From Ascaphus truei (Eukaryota; Chordata; Amphibia; Anura; Ascaphidae): a stretch of 64,000 bases of DNA. The position numbers and the translations under genes are program-made. The stretch spans positions 5,644,876 to 5,708,875 of the forward strand of contig CM071569.1 of NCBI GenBank assembly GCA_036426205.1, given 5' to 3'. The notes under the pieces were generated by a model. The model saw nothing but the letters and a program-made list of their open reading frames with translations. It was not told the DNA's origin and did not search any database. This document shows, one piece after another, positions 32,991-44,810 of this stretch (position 1 is its first letter; each line of letters begins with the position of its first letter).

Positions 32991-35460
32991 GTGCTGTGTA
33001 TTGCAGGCCCAACGTGCTGTGTATTGCAGGCCCAACGTGCTGGTGTTATCATTGCGAGGGTTTGGTCAGGGCCTCCACAGACGTGCTGTGTATATTGCAC
33101 GGCCCAACCCATATGCTGTTAATTGGGCAGCCCATACGTGTCTGCTGTATTGCAGAAAGGCCCAACGTGCTGTGTATTGCAGCCCAACGTGCTGTGTATT
33201 GGTGCACAGGCCCAACGTGCTGGGTGTATTGCAGGCCCAACAGTGCTGTGTATTGCAGGCCAATGTGCTGGTGATTGCAGCGCCACCAACGTGCTGTCCA
33301 TGCGTATTGCAGGCCCACGGTGCGTGTATTGCAGGCCACAACGTGCTGTGTATGCAGGCCCAAACGTGCTGTGTATTGCAGGCCAAGTTGCTGTGTATTG
33401 CAGGCCCAACGTTGCTGTGTTATTACAGGCCCGAGATTGTGCGTGTTATTGCAGCCCACAACTGTGCTGTGGTATTGCAGGCCCAACGTTGCTGTGGATT
33501 GCAGGCCCAACGTGCTGGTATTGCAGGACTGCTGGCGCCAACTCTGCTGTGTTTGCAGGCCAACGTGTGTGTAATTGCAGGCCCCAACGTGCTGTGTATT
33601 GCAGGCCAGTGCTGTGTATTGCAGCCCAAGCGTGCTGTGTATTGGGCCAAGAGCCGCCAACGGTGCCTGTGTATTCAGGCCGTCTAGACGTGCTGTGTTA
33701 TGTGCAGGCCCAACGTGCTGTTATTGCAGGCCCACGTGCGTGTGTATTGACAGGCCCAATGTGCTTGTGTAGTGTCAAGCCTCTATGTCGCTGCTGTATT
33801 GCAGGCCCAACGTGCTGTGTATTACGCCGGACCCCTCGTGCGTGTATATTGCAAGGCCCAACGTGCCTGTGATTCAGGCCCGCCTATTGCCCTGCTGTGT
33901 ATTGCAGGCCGCCCCTACGTGCTGTGTAAGTTGCAGGCCCCAAAGTGCTGATGTGATTTGCAGGCCCAACGATGGGTATCAGTGTATGCTGTGTATCCAG
34001 CAACGTGCTGTGTATTGCAGGCCCAACGTGACGTGTGGTTATTCGCTAGGCCCCATCACGTATAATGTGTAATTGCAGGGCCCACGTGCTTGTATTGCAG
34101 GCCCAACGTGCTGTGTATTGCAGGCCCAACGTGCTGTGTATTGCAGGCCCAACGTGCTGTGTACCGAGGCCCAACGTGCTGTGTATTGCACGGCCCTACG
34201 GCTGTGTATTGCAGGCCAATGTGCGTGTGTATTGCAGGCCCTACGTGCTGTGTATTGCAGGCCCAACGTGCTGTGTATTGCAGGCCCTACGTGCTGTGTA
34301 TTGCAGGCCCTACGTGCTGTGTATTGCAGGCCCAACGTGCTGTGTATTGCAGGCCCAACGTGCTGTGTATTGCAGGCCCAACTGCTGTGTATTGCGGCCC
34401 AACGTCTGCTGTGTCTATTGGCAGCCCAACGTGCTGTGTATTGCAGGCCCTACGTGCTGTGTATTGCAGGCCCAACGTGCTGTGTATTGCAGGCCCAACG
34501 TGCTGTGTATTGCAGGCCCAACGTGCTGTGTATTGCAGGCCCTACGTGCTGTGTATTGCAGGCCCAACGTGCTGTGTATTGCAGGCCAGTGCTGTGTATG
34601 CAGGCCCACGTGCTGTTTATTGCGTGCCCAACGTGCTGTGTATTGCAGGCGCCAACGTGTGTGTGTATTGCGCAACGTGCTGTGTATTGACAGGCCCAAT
34701 CGTGTTGTTGTATTGCAGGCCCAACGTGTGTGTATTGCAGGCCCAACGTGCTGTGTATTGCAGGCCCAACGTGCTTGTGTATTGTGCAGGCCCAACGTGC
34801 TGGGTATGCAGGCCCTAGTGTTGTGTATTGCAGGCCCAACGTGCTGTGTATTGGCAGGCCCAACGTGCTGGTATTGCAGGGCCCAACGTGCTATGTATTG
34901 CAGCCAAGACGTGCTGTGTATTGCAGGCCCAACGTGTGTGTATGCAGGCCCAATCTGCTGTTATTGCAGGCCCAACCCCACGTGGTTGTGTTGCAAGGCC
35001 CAACGTGCTGTGGATATTGCAGGCCAACGTGTCTGTGTATTGCAGGGCCCAACGTTGCTGTGTATGCAGGGAGACCCAACGTGCTGTGTATTGCAGGCCC
35101 AACGTGCTGTGTATTGCAGGCCAAACGTGCTGTGGTACTTGACAGGCCCACGTTCTGTGTATTGCAGGCCCTTACGTGCTGTTATTGCAGGCCCAACGGT
35201 GCTGTGTATTGCAGGCCCAACGGTGTTGTGTATTGTAGGCCCCCAACGTGCTGTGTATTGCAGGCCAACGTGCTGTGTATTGCAGGCCCTACGTGCTGTG
35301 TATTGCGGCCCAACGTTGCTGTTTATGCAGGCCCAACGTGTGCTGTGGTATCGCAGGCCCAACGTGCTGTGTATTACAGCAGGCCCCCATGCTCGCTGGG
35401 TATGGGGCAGGCACAACGTGCGTGTATTGCAGGACCCAACGTGCTGTGTATTGGCAGGCC
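32991..35460. repeat. 23-bp satellite array
   Basis: About 107 tandem copies of cccaacgtgctgtgtattgc plus agg. The most regular part is about 34090-34600; on both sides the units carry many single-base insertions and deletions. The unit lacks stop codons in several frames on both strands, so frames up to 472 codons (plus) and 203 codons (minus) appear. Their translations are only repeated VYCRPNVLCIAG-like or ACNTQHVGPAI-like strings. These are not genes. Confidence 0.95.
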
Positions 35461-36201
35461 ACATGGCCTGGGGGATTCTATAACAATGCAATCCCATCTA
35501 CGTCAGGGGGCTATTTAACACAACTGGGACATCACCTAGATTAAAAACCAATGCGCACCGATTTATGGAAGAAAAGTGTTAGGAGGTGTCAGGTGGCATT
35601 TGTGTTAATATCTAATTATTTGTCTTAAAACACTTATAGTTATTTCTTAGAAGATGATCCTTCCGTGTTTAAAAACAAGTAAAGGTTTAAAATCAGCTTT
35701 TTATTTTTTTAAATGAAAGTGAGAAAGATGATGTTCTGATTTTTTATTTCATGTGTCAAATGTTTCTTTTTTTTTCGCGAGTTTTCGCACCGGTTTATTA
35801 TTTTAATGCGTATCGCGCGTTACCAATGGAAACCTGTGCTATCCATAAGTGTGAAAAATCCGCAGCTAATTGTGACCTCCCAAAGAGGCAGATTTCAGCA
35901 ACTGATATCCTCCAGAGTTCAGCGAGAGAGTTTAGAAAGGAGCGGTGGATGACGAAATACAGAAGCAAACGGACGTTGCAATGAGAGAGCAAAGAAAGAA
36001 GACATTATACATTACTGGGAATAGAGTGGATAGCTGCTTTTAAACTTAATGTCTGAGTCATATCCACTTACACTCTGTTCCCAGGTATCATGTTTTCCTC
36101 GCCTATTAATACATCACTGGTTACTTTTAGGTAAAACAGTAGGACAACTGGGGTCAGTATATACCCCCGTGGGCTGAACCATCCCCCACAACTGTATATT
36201 G
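35461..36201. other. Unassigned DNA
   Basis: No gene or repeat family recognised. The 77-codon frame at 35751-35984 and its minus-strand shadow have no domain. Confidence 0.35.
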
Positions 36202-36382
36202 CGGAGTGGCCAACTCAATCCTCAGGGGCCCACAACATCAGGTTGGTTTTAAAAAGAATCCCTGCTGCAGCAACAGGTGGCTGAATTAGTGTCTCATCAA
36301 TGATCTGAGCCACTGTGCCTGAAGCAGGGATATCCTTTAAACTGAACTGTTTTGGGCCTTGAGGACTGGAGTTGGCCACTCT
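36202..36382. mobile_element. hAT-P MITE, diverged copy
   Basis: Both arms are present (gagtggccaactcaatcctc at the left, gaggactggagttggccact at the right) with the gaagcagggatatcc block. Termini are eroded and no target duplication is clear. Confidence 0.75.
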
Positions 36383-37548
36383 ATGGTCCATTGGTGACAC
36401 TGGCTGGCCATGTTTTTGTTGTTTGACAGTGGGAAAAAAAGTTTAATATCTCTGTGAGTCATTTCAAATATATAAATACAATCTGGGGAGCAATTAATGC
36501 TTCAAGCTTGCTCATCAGCTGTCCTCAAATATACCTATAGAAAACCTATGTATAAAGGCCTACATTTACTAAACGGTGCTACTGTGGTATTCCATTGACA
36601 CCTGATTCAAGGGTGGGCTTGGACTGGGTTTTATGAATATCACCTCTTAGTCAAATGAATCCATGGGATTTAAATAGCGTGGAACTGTAGGAAAGCACAC
36701 AGATTTGTGGTGGTGTGTCCTGTGCTTCTTTAATGGCACGCGCTCCGGTTAGCAAGAGGTATTCTGGGGGGAGGGGGATGGAGAGTAATCCACTAAGGCA
36801 ATGAGAAATGTGAGGGCAACAAGCCTGGGATTTTGGGAATGGGTTTGCTATGGACTGTAAATGAGGATCTCACCCAACCCCATGGGAATCTCAGATGAAA
36901 CCAGGAGGTACAGTCGAGATTGGGCTTTTAGGAGAACTGAGTCTTTTAGTCATTCTCTTTTGTATTGAAGACAGTGTTAAATTGGCACACGTGTTTTGCA
37001 ATTGCCTTTTTGGTGGCTTGTGAGAGTAGTATCTGTGGCCTTCCAAGCCACTCAATGGGAAGGGGACATACAATGGATCCCTGACCTATAAATACATTAT
37101 CAATTGTTCCCAGTTTCTGTAGGCTTTCCGCTAATCCCTGCCCAAGTCATACGATTAAATAAATGGGTTGCATATGGCATATTGCTGTACTTCTATGGCC
37201 CCTATTTAATAACAGTGAAGCCGTCTCTCTTTATGGTTCGGGCTACACATCTTCTACCACATGGGGCAAAAACGACCCACACCCCGCAGTATATTGAATC
37301 CAATGCTTTATATGGAACATATGAATAAAAACGACCCTACTACCTACTGTAAACATCCAAATAAGAGAGGAGACCTTAGCTACACATTCTGAACATACGA
37401 TGCAAAGGGATGATAAATGAAGCTGGAGATTGTGTCTCCTGTTGCCTGTTTCCAGAAGGATTCCCACAGACAGCTCTGGTTTTTAATGAGAGCCAGAGCC
37501 TGTAATATTCTAAACAATGTGCAATCTCTATTTTCAAAAGCAGCTGTA
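36383..37548. other. Unassigned DNA
   Basis: No gene, RNA or repeat family recognised; frames are short and without domains. Confidence 0.35.
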
Positions 37549-37627
37549 GATCACCCCCCCCCCCCCCCCCACCCCCCACATCCCCCCCTCCCCCCCAACC
37601 CCCGGCCCCCCACTGCCCCCTCTCCCG
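37549..37627. repeat. C-rich tract
   Basis: Almost 80 bp of C runs broken by A or T; the minus strand is G-quadruplex-prone. The overlapping proline- or glycine-rich frames are composition artefacts. Confidence 0.85.
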
Positions 37628-37971
37628 TTCTCCTCTCCCCTGCAGGCTGCTCCAAATTATATGAATTGTAATGAACTGTAGCAAATGTTCTTTTCTTGTC
37701 GGGGGTTTCTCTTCTTTGTTGTCAGCCTTTCTCTTCTCAACCTCCCCTCGTTTTTTTTTTCATGCTCTCTTTAAATATAAAGAAGATATCAGTTGATTTA
37801 CAAGTTAATTTGGAGCTGCCAAAAGCTAATTTTGCTGATGGACCTCCTGGATGAGCTAAACTCTATTACTTTATTGTGACTCCACTGGTAGCAAAAGGGT
37901 CACTTTCTACAAAACACGACTTGCCCAAGTGGGAAAAGGATTAGTACTCTGATACTGCTAGTCCTTCCTCT

Positions 37972-38430
37972 CAGGTGGCCACCTTCTGTTAAATGTAACC
38001 TGGAGACGTCTTCTTAAAGGTTTTTATATATTTAACTCTCTTACCTTCTCCGGTCGGAGGCATCACACCGCGGGACATCTCCCCTCCCCCTGCATAGTCC
38101 TGTCAGGATGGCTCCGCGACGTCAAATGATGTGGTTTTGCCATGCAACGCGGACGCCTCATGGCACACCGCAACATCAACGTAACGTCCGTTGTTCATGC
38201 CAACACCACCACCACCCTTTGATGCAATGGAGCCAACCTTGACCGGATCATGCGGGGTGGGTGGGGGGGGGGAGGGTGCCAACCTGCCGAATGATGTCGC
38301 CGCCGTAAAAGGTTAGAGCCTCGATCCCCACATGTCCCTGCACCAACCTCCAGCCGGCCCTGCAGTACCCGGAGATACCTCCGCCAAACCCCGTAGTCTC
38401 CGGGTCAAACCCGGGATGATAGCAACTCTG
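37972..38430. mobile_element. hAT-like element related to 4159-4680
   Basis: It shares with the first copy the left end (ggccaccttctgtt, cctggagac), the cgggacatct region and the right end gtagtctccgggtcaaaccc followed by agcaactctg. The interior is CpG-rich and has a G run near 38260. Its target duplication is not clear, unlike the first copy. Confidence 0.65.
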
Positions 38431-38952
38431 TTCTATCTTAAAACTTTTTAAATCACTGTACCACTACGGAGTAAATAGGGATTTCCATAGAAACTACAGA
38501 CACCAAGTAAGAAGGCAAAATATGTTGCATTTATTTGTCTTCTAATGGGTATGTACTGTATATAGCCAAGAACTTGCATTTTAATACAATTTGTTTCCAA
38601 CTGCATTTGGTGTGGTAGATCGTTGCTTTAAAAAGCTGCCATTCTCTTTTGATTGAAGTTAAAAGGAAGGGTGCGTTGTGCGAGCACTGTACTTTAAGCC
38701 CTGGCGTTTCATTTCTAGACAGTATAGAAAAGTCATGTATTTTGTAAGTAAGCATGTCAAGAGCCCAGATTACACTACTCTACATCACAACTCCTGCAAA
38801 TTGTCCTCAACTAGCTGGGCGCACAACCCAGAAATAAGATGGAAAGTTTTTTACACTTCAGGCACATGCCCCACTCCATCAACGTCTTCCAATACTCTGG
38901 GTGCGGGACAGAGAAAATATTTTAGAAGTCCCACAGCATTGTTAATATAATA

Positions 38953-39180
38953 ATAATAGCATGTTTTTGTATAGCGCTACTATTATACGTAGCGCTTTAA
39001 CAAGAGACATTTTTGCAGGCACAGGTCCCCTGCCCTGTGGAGCTTACGATCTATGTTTTTTGGTGCCTGAGGCACAGGGAGATACAAGTGATTACCCAAG
39101 GTCACAGAGCCACACCGGGAATTGAACCAGGCTCCCCGTGCCTCAACTGTCAGTCGCAGCATTATCACTGTACCTCCTCA
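38953..39180 (-). mobile_element. tRNA-derived SINE with L2-like tail
   Basis: Read on the minus strand, a B-box-like GGTTCAATTCC (complement at 39118-39128) is followed by ctctgtgaccttgggtaatc and cctgtgcctcag, the MIR/CORE-SINE-type middle. Then come an atcgtaagctccacagggca block and a tail ending in gcgctatacaaaaacatg with attatt repeats. It would have been transcribed by RNA polymerase III and mobilised by an L2 LINE. The A box is degraded. The middle similarity to MIR is from memory. Confidence 0.8.
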
Positions 39181-39589
39181 TTATAATCTCCCCTCTGCCT
39201 AACATATACAAAGGTAGCTTGTTTTGGGTCATTTGTTGGTAGTATTAGCACTAATTATATGCAATAGGAGCTAAGTGCAGATTATTATTAGTATTATAAT
39301 TTTATGCACTGTATGGTGGAATTGTACATAAAGTGTAAACATGCAGAAACGCAGCAGAGTACTTACACTTGGTAAGTTGACATTATAGTGTACATGCATG
39401 GGAGTACTGATACAAGAAAAGATACCACCGGGAGTACTGGTACTATTTAAATGAGACAATACCCAGATCCCAAAAGGGTGATAAGCTTTAAGCATTGTAT
39501 TTCCATAGGGGCATAGGAAGATCGGACCAATCAGAGAGTTAGGGGGTGGTACCTGGAACTCAGGGCAGCCCGAATCAGTGGAGGAGCAG

Positions 39590-40220
39590 GGTGGGGCAGA
39601 AGGATAAGAGAGACCAGGGCAGAGAGAGAAGAAAGACAGACTAGAGATACTGAGAAGGGGAGATAGACGAGACTGAGGAGGACGACTGAGGGAGGGAAAA
39701 TGAAGACTGGGGGAGGCACCAAGAGGGAAGACTGATATGGGGGGCAAGAGGCGGAAGAGTCACTGGGGAGCACAGAGAGAGATACAGACATTGGGCGCAC
39801 AAAGGGAGTGACTGGAATGGGGGGGCACAGAGGCAGAGAACAATTGGCGGCACAGAGGCAGAATGAAATGGTGTGTGCAAACAGATGGAGAAACAGGACA
39901 ATGGGTGTACAGAGGGAAAGTACAGATACTGTATGTAGGGGGCTCACACAGGAAGAGACAACTGGGGGCACAGAGGAGGGACCAGAATGGGGGCACAGAG
40001 GAAGGACAGACTATTGGGGCCAGAGGGAGAGACAGACAATGGGGCAACACAGGAAGAGACAGACGATGGGGAGGACCAAGAGGAGGTAACGAGGGCACAG
40101 AGGTGACCGATGTGGGCAAGGGGAGGGAGACATGGACGACTGATGGAGAGACAGATATTGGGGAACTCGAGGAAGAGGAATGGGGAGGGCACAGAGGGAA
40201 AGACAGATATTGGGGGCACG
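39590..40220. repeat. Degenerate purine-rich minisatellite
   Basis: Many diverged units of roughly 25-30 bp built from gagagacagacaatggggg and gcacagagg. The plus strand is strongly purine-rich. The minus-strand frames (up to 158 codons) read as Ser/Leu/Pro-rich repeated LCAPP-like strings and are artefacts. Confidence 0.75.
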
Positions 40221-40587
40221 CTCTCAGCATTTAACAGCCCTGTCTAGAATACAGCGCATATTCTTAATATTAGGCATACACCAATTTAAGATGTAGAGAA
40301 GTACTGAACTAGGCATGGAGACATGTAGAAAAGAGTTCTAATACTAACATACAGAACATAGGAATATCACTGGCACTCGGTATAGAAGACTAATGGCGGG
40401 GAATGATACTATTTATTGTGCTGCACTTTGTTTGCGATCATTATGGTAGTGAAGGAATTTAACTTCTAAGCTGAGGACACGCATCTTACAATGTTGTCTT
40501 TGTAAAAACGGAGAGGAAGTCATTTGAAGAAAGTTGAGGGTCGAATGATGGAGTTATTTAGTGGTGGGGGCAGGTATGGTTTTAGGG

Positions 40588-40767
40588 CAGGGGGTGGCCC
40601 AACTCCATCTGCAGAGCTACACAACAGTCAGGTTTTCAGGATATCCCTACTTCGCACAGGTGGCTCAGTCCTTCCACTGCACCACCTGTCCGAGTGTGGA
40701 TATCCTGAAAACCTGACCTGTTGGTACAGTGACACTTGAGGACTGGAGTTGCCTCCCCTCCCCCCTG
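40588..40767. mobile_element. hAT-P MITE
   Basis: A palindromic copy from cagggggtggcccaactcc to gactggagttgcctcccc. Flanking 8-mers ttttaggg (40580-40587) and gtttaggt (40768-40775) agree at 6 of 8 positions. Confidence 0.75.
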
Positions 40768-41360
40768 GTTTAGGTTGACAGGCATTCTGGGAAACTCTCC
40801 TCTTTATCTGGAGATTTAATCGTTCCGTAATAGACGAGTGTTATGGAAGTCGCTTTCTCTTGTCTTAAAGGACCTTTACCGCATAAACAACTGTGTTTCC
40901 CCCCTAGGTGGTACGCGTGTGTCTTCTGGAGCGAGCTGCATTAATTGCACACCAGGAACCTCTTACTTCCCTAAGATACTTACATTGGAAAGGGATACCC
41001 ATATCTCACTCTGTTTTAAAGGTCCTGTGTGACATGGGCCAATAGGAAGCTGCAAGGGATGATGTCGCCGCTTGCTATTGGTCCAAGGGACCTTTAACAT
41101 ATTTTTCTGTGGTCCTGCCAGAGCTGCTAAACCGGCATCATCTTTACACCTCCGAGTATCTTTTGACGCAGGGGTGCCCGGAGCTGAAATCACGCTGTTC
41201 GGCTCCCTACTTCCTAACCTATTCATTTATTTATTTTTTTTTAAACCATGAGATAACACCACTTTAAAACACAAAAGGGAATAAACAAACTGGTAAAGAC
41301 TGTGGCAGAGAGAAAACATGGTTTTTAAAAACCACAAAGGTGCTCAACATTGGTTGATGT

Positions 41361-41372
41361 AAATATATATAT

Positions 41373-41415
<43 letters not shown>

Positions 41416-41416
41416 A
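41361..41416. repeat. (TA)n microsatellite
   Basis: TA array with single interruptions. Confidence 0.85.
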
Positions 41417-41439
41417 GAGAACATGATTAAATGGTTTTT

Positions 41440-41585
41440 GAAGCAAAAAGTGGCACAGTGTGCTCATTTGCATGTCATTTCCCAGAATCCCTTGCTGCAG
41501 TGGAAGTGCTGTGTGCTGGGTGATAATTGGGAAAGGCGGGGTTGCAGACCTGCCTAAGACATGCAGATGAGCATACAGTTGTATT
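41440..41585 (+). repeat. R1 repeat, partial copy
   Basis: Matches the 3' half of R1: aaaagtggcacagtgtgctc, ATTTGCAT at 41466-41473, TTCCCAGAA at 41479-41487, and the gcagacctgcctaagacatg block. It lies between two (TA)n arrays. Confidence 0.65.
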
Positions 41586-41595
41586 TATATTTATA

Positions 41596-41640
<45 letters not shown>
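41581..41640. repeat. (TA)n microsatellite
   Basis: TA array of about 60 bp, slightly T-rich at the left, at the 3' edge of an R1 copy. Confidence 0.85.
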
Positions 41641-41642
<2 letters not shown>

Positions 41643-41899
41643 ATACAACCGTAAGAAATGTAGCTGCTCTTTCTTTGAAGCGCATCATTAAAGTTGGATA
41701 CATTTAGTTAGATATGTAAATTGGTGAGTTTCATCCTCATGTTATCGAGAACATTCTCTCTGTGCTTGGAAGGAGGCGGTGGGAATGGGCTTTAGCTTCT
41801 TTATATGGATTTGTAAATAGCTACAGATCTAAGATAAAAGGATAAACACACAGGATCTGACTGTCTGACAGCCTTTCCTGCCTTTAAAAATATATATTT

Positions 41900-42237
41900 T
41901 ACTTATTTAATGTGTGGATGAAACCTATCCCAGCTTCATATTGCAGAGCCAGTATAACCATTCTCCCACTGATGTGACCCAAGATGTCGAAACAGCTGTC
42001 TGTGAGCAGGGTTACTGGCTGTGCACTGCTTTAACCCAGGCTGTGCCGAGTACCTGTGTAATATGGCAGGCATACGCTTATAGGGGTCCATGTCAAATGG
42101 ACAAGAAGCACAAAGTGACACTGTGCTCATTTGCATGCCATTTCCCAGAATCCCTGGCTACAGTTAAAACATTGCATGCTAAGATTTAACGGTGAGAAGC
42201 AGAGTTGCAGATCTGTCATTTTTGTTTATATATTTAA
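41900..42237 (+). repeat. R1 repeat, copy 2
   Basis: A near full-length match to 1587-1960, including tgatgtgacccaagatgtcg, aaacagctgtctgtgagcag and the motif pair ATTTGCAT (42129-42136) and TTCCCAGAA (42142-42150). Confidence 0.7.
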
Positions 42238-42559
42238 AAAGACATCTCGCTATTTTGGTTTTATGAACTGACCAAGTTAACACCTTCAGTGCCAAAGGAG
42301 CCTAGTAATGAAAGGCGAAATGGGATGTTACTTTAGAGATATCAATCTCCAAAATCAGTGACATTTGGGAATTCTGGGCTAAAACAGTGAAAAGTACGGA
42401 TTTTTATTAATGAATCCAGGGGTCTCCGCAGCTGGTATTAATGCACAAGCAGCACTGGAGACTCTCGGCTTCAATCCGATGCAGTAAAAATATTTTTTTT
42501 CTTCTAAGACCTACCGCAAACCCCATCCTGCCACCCTTGGGGTGGCGAGATGATACCAG

Positions 42560-42935
42560 TAGCTCGCTAGGTGAGATCCTCGATGTTCTTATCGGAGCTA
42601 CTAGAATAGGGTGATTTTTATCAACAACAAAAAATGCGAGTTGGAGCTGTTTTTGAGCTCCCGCTCAGTGTGTTTGGGCCGTGGTGCTGCCGCTCGGTGT
42701 GTTTGGGCTGTGGTGCTGCCGCTCGGTGTGTTTGGGCCGTGGTGCTGCCGCTCGGTGTGTTTGGGCTGTGGTGCTGCCGCTCGGTGTGTTTGGGCCGTGG
42801 TGCTGCCGCTCGGGCAGATCCACTTCCCGAACGAGTTTGGCTGGTCGCCTGAGATTCCTGAATAGCCAACTTGCCAAATCGTTCGGGAAGTGCTCAAAAT
42901 CCTCGATGAGTTAGTTATCGAAACTACTAGAATAG
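42560..42935. repeat. 29-bp tandem repeat inside a direct-repeat-flanked unit
   Basis: Five 29-bp copies of gctcggtgtgtttgggccgtg plus gtgctgcc occupy 42661-42811. They alternate strictly between gggccg and gggctg, giving a 58-bp higher-order period. The outer edges share atcctcgatg...atcg...ctactagaatag (about 42570-42609 and 42899-42935). An inverted pair cttcccgaacga / tcgttcgggaag lies at about 42824 and 42879. Frames here on both strands are repeat artefacts. Confidence 0.8.
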
Positions 42936-42980
42936 ACCCCAACGTCTTTACTCATTGAGCCGCTCCTTCTCCCTAGTCAA

Positions 42981-43077
42981 AGACTGAGCCACTGATCGAG
43001 CCACCTGTGCTGAAGCAGGGAAAGCCTGAAAACCAGACGTGTCGGGGGCCATTGGGGACTGCAGTTGGCCAACCCTG
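42981..43077. mobile_element. hAT-P MITE, half copy
   Basis: The right arm only: gactgagccactgatcgagc, cacctgtgctgaagcaggga, ggactgcagttggccaaccc. The left arm is missing. Confidence 0.75.
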
Positions 43078-44536
43078 ATCCAGACACTGTTGGGTTTTAA
43101 CTGTTCTCTTCTCCCTTAAAGTGATGCAAAAGGTTATAATTTCAGGGTAAGAACACTTAGCCCAACAGGTAACATATGCTGTGGGTCCTTCTCACCTCGG
43201 CACCTAATTGTAGGCAGTTAATATACAGTAATAAATACATCAAAACACACACTTCCACTGAAATAGTAGCCAGCATGTGGCAGCAGGAAAAACTTGATGG
43301 CCCCATCAATCCCTTCTGTTTCCGAGTTGCCATATGTTACATTGATCAGTGCTACTGGGAATTTATCAGAGATTTGCTCACAGTTTGCCCTAGCATTTTT
43401 TCCTTTTGGAAGTAACATATTCATTTAGCTCACATCTGCCCAAGTCATATTCTTTTTGTGATTGAGTCCAGCTAGATTTTGGTGCAAATTATTTCTAGTT
43501 CCTTTTTATTATTTGGATTTAAAAAATAAATAAAAAATCTTTTCTTTTTTTTCAAAAGTGTTCTATTATGAAGAAATATTGCAGAAATTCCTAAAATAAT
43601 GACTGTCACTGTGATTATCTAAACACTGCTTAGGAACCTAGCCCCCTGTACAACGCAGCTTTGGACCCTCTGCTATATTCCAGCATTCTTGAGCCCTATG
43701 TGAAATGCACACTTACCTTCTTTGCTCCCTGGCCTCTCCCTCCTCCCACCCCCCCCCTTCAGTGGCGGGGGTGACGAGGCCGGGGGTGGAAGGGCAAGGG
43801 GGTTTATTTCGTTCAGCTGGCAGGGCACATGCTCAGTCCCACCCAGCCGTCCCTGTTTTGGGTATATTGTTGATGATGAGTTTTTACCGTTTGAAGTTTA
43901 TTGTATAAAAAAAAAGGTTAATAAGAAATATGAGAATAAGGACTGAAGTGCCTGGAGAAGAAGGGAGATAAGTCCCCGTTTTTTGTTACCCCCTACGAGG
44001 TCAAAGTGTTGTGGTGGTTGTTGCCTCTGTCGCGGCAGCAGTTGGAGGGTGTGTGTGCTTATCCTTGCTAGACGGTGCTCTGTGCATGGCTAATCCCAGT
44101 GGGGCTGGGAGTGGGGAGTGGGGGCGTGGCTCATCGAAACATCACTTCCGGGAGCCCACTCGCGTCAACGGCCGGGTCACGTGGGCCAGGCTTGGCTGTC
44201 ACGAGTCAGTTCAAGGACCTTTCACCTTTCACCTTTAACCTTTTGACCAAGCACTTTGGCAGGGGGTAGCACTTACCAATTATTTAATGGTTAAATAAAA
44301 AGCCGCGGCCTTGTCCCTCCAGACCGTGTTATTTATGTGGGGTTCTGGGTACTTGGGGTGGAAGGGAGGGGAGTCTCCCAGATCATGAGTCAGGTGGTTA
44401 TAAACCCCTGTAGTAGTTTATAAGACAGTCCCATATAGCAGATACAAATGTTATTTTAAACAACCTATGTAATGAGCTTCCTTACCAAGATTCAACCATT
44501 AACGTAAAATATGTTTCTATTTTCTTCTGCACTGTT
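43078..44536. other. Unassigned DNA
   Basis: No gene is recognised. The segment 43740-44280 is CpG- and G-rich and ends with a tandem ttcacctttcaccttt; it may be repeat-derived. Frames up to 79 codons carry no domain. Confidence 0.35.
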
Positions 44537-44810
44537 TGTCACGCGAGGCCAGGACACGTAACACCGGATCACATACACCAGACAGAGCAAGAAGTTAAAT
44601 AAAACAAGTTTATTTTGACAAGTGTCAATAGGCACAACACTACACACAGTTTTGGCACAAACTCACCCAAAACAGGAAATACGGGGGGAATCCTAGCTCA
44701 ATTAGATGCCATGGTCCGCAAGAGGCAGGAGCTTTAAAAAGCGGCCATTATGTGAACCCTGCTACCCAGCCACAGCGGTCCCCGGGCCTTAAATGGATGG
44801 GGTTCAGCTC
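44537..44810 (-). mobile_element. LTR-like fragment, minus orientation
   Basis: The left edge is tgtcacgcgaggcc, so the minus strand would end GCGTGACA. AATAAA signals lie just inside (about 44600-44612 on the minus strand) and a TTTTTAAAG TATA-like element near 44735. The upstream boundary, internal sequence and target duplication were not found. Confidence 0.35.

Noticed and set aside
16853..35460. CRISPR-like arrays
   Set aside because: The repeats are directly adjacent with no unique spacers, there are no cas genes, and the surrounding sequence is eukaryotic.
34065..35483. 472-codon Cys-rich open frame
   Set aside because: Produced by the 23-bp satellite; minus-strand frames of similar kind cover the same bases, and no homology or start context supports a gene.
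39118..39128. A tRNA gene suggested by a B-box sequence
   Set aside because: No cloverleaf or anticodon arm can be built; the box belongs to a SINE head followed by MIR-like and L2-like sequence.
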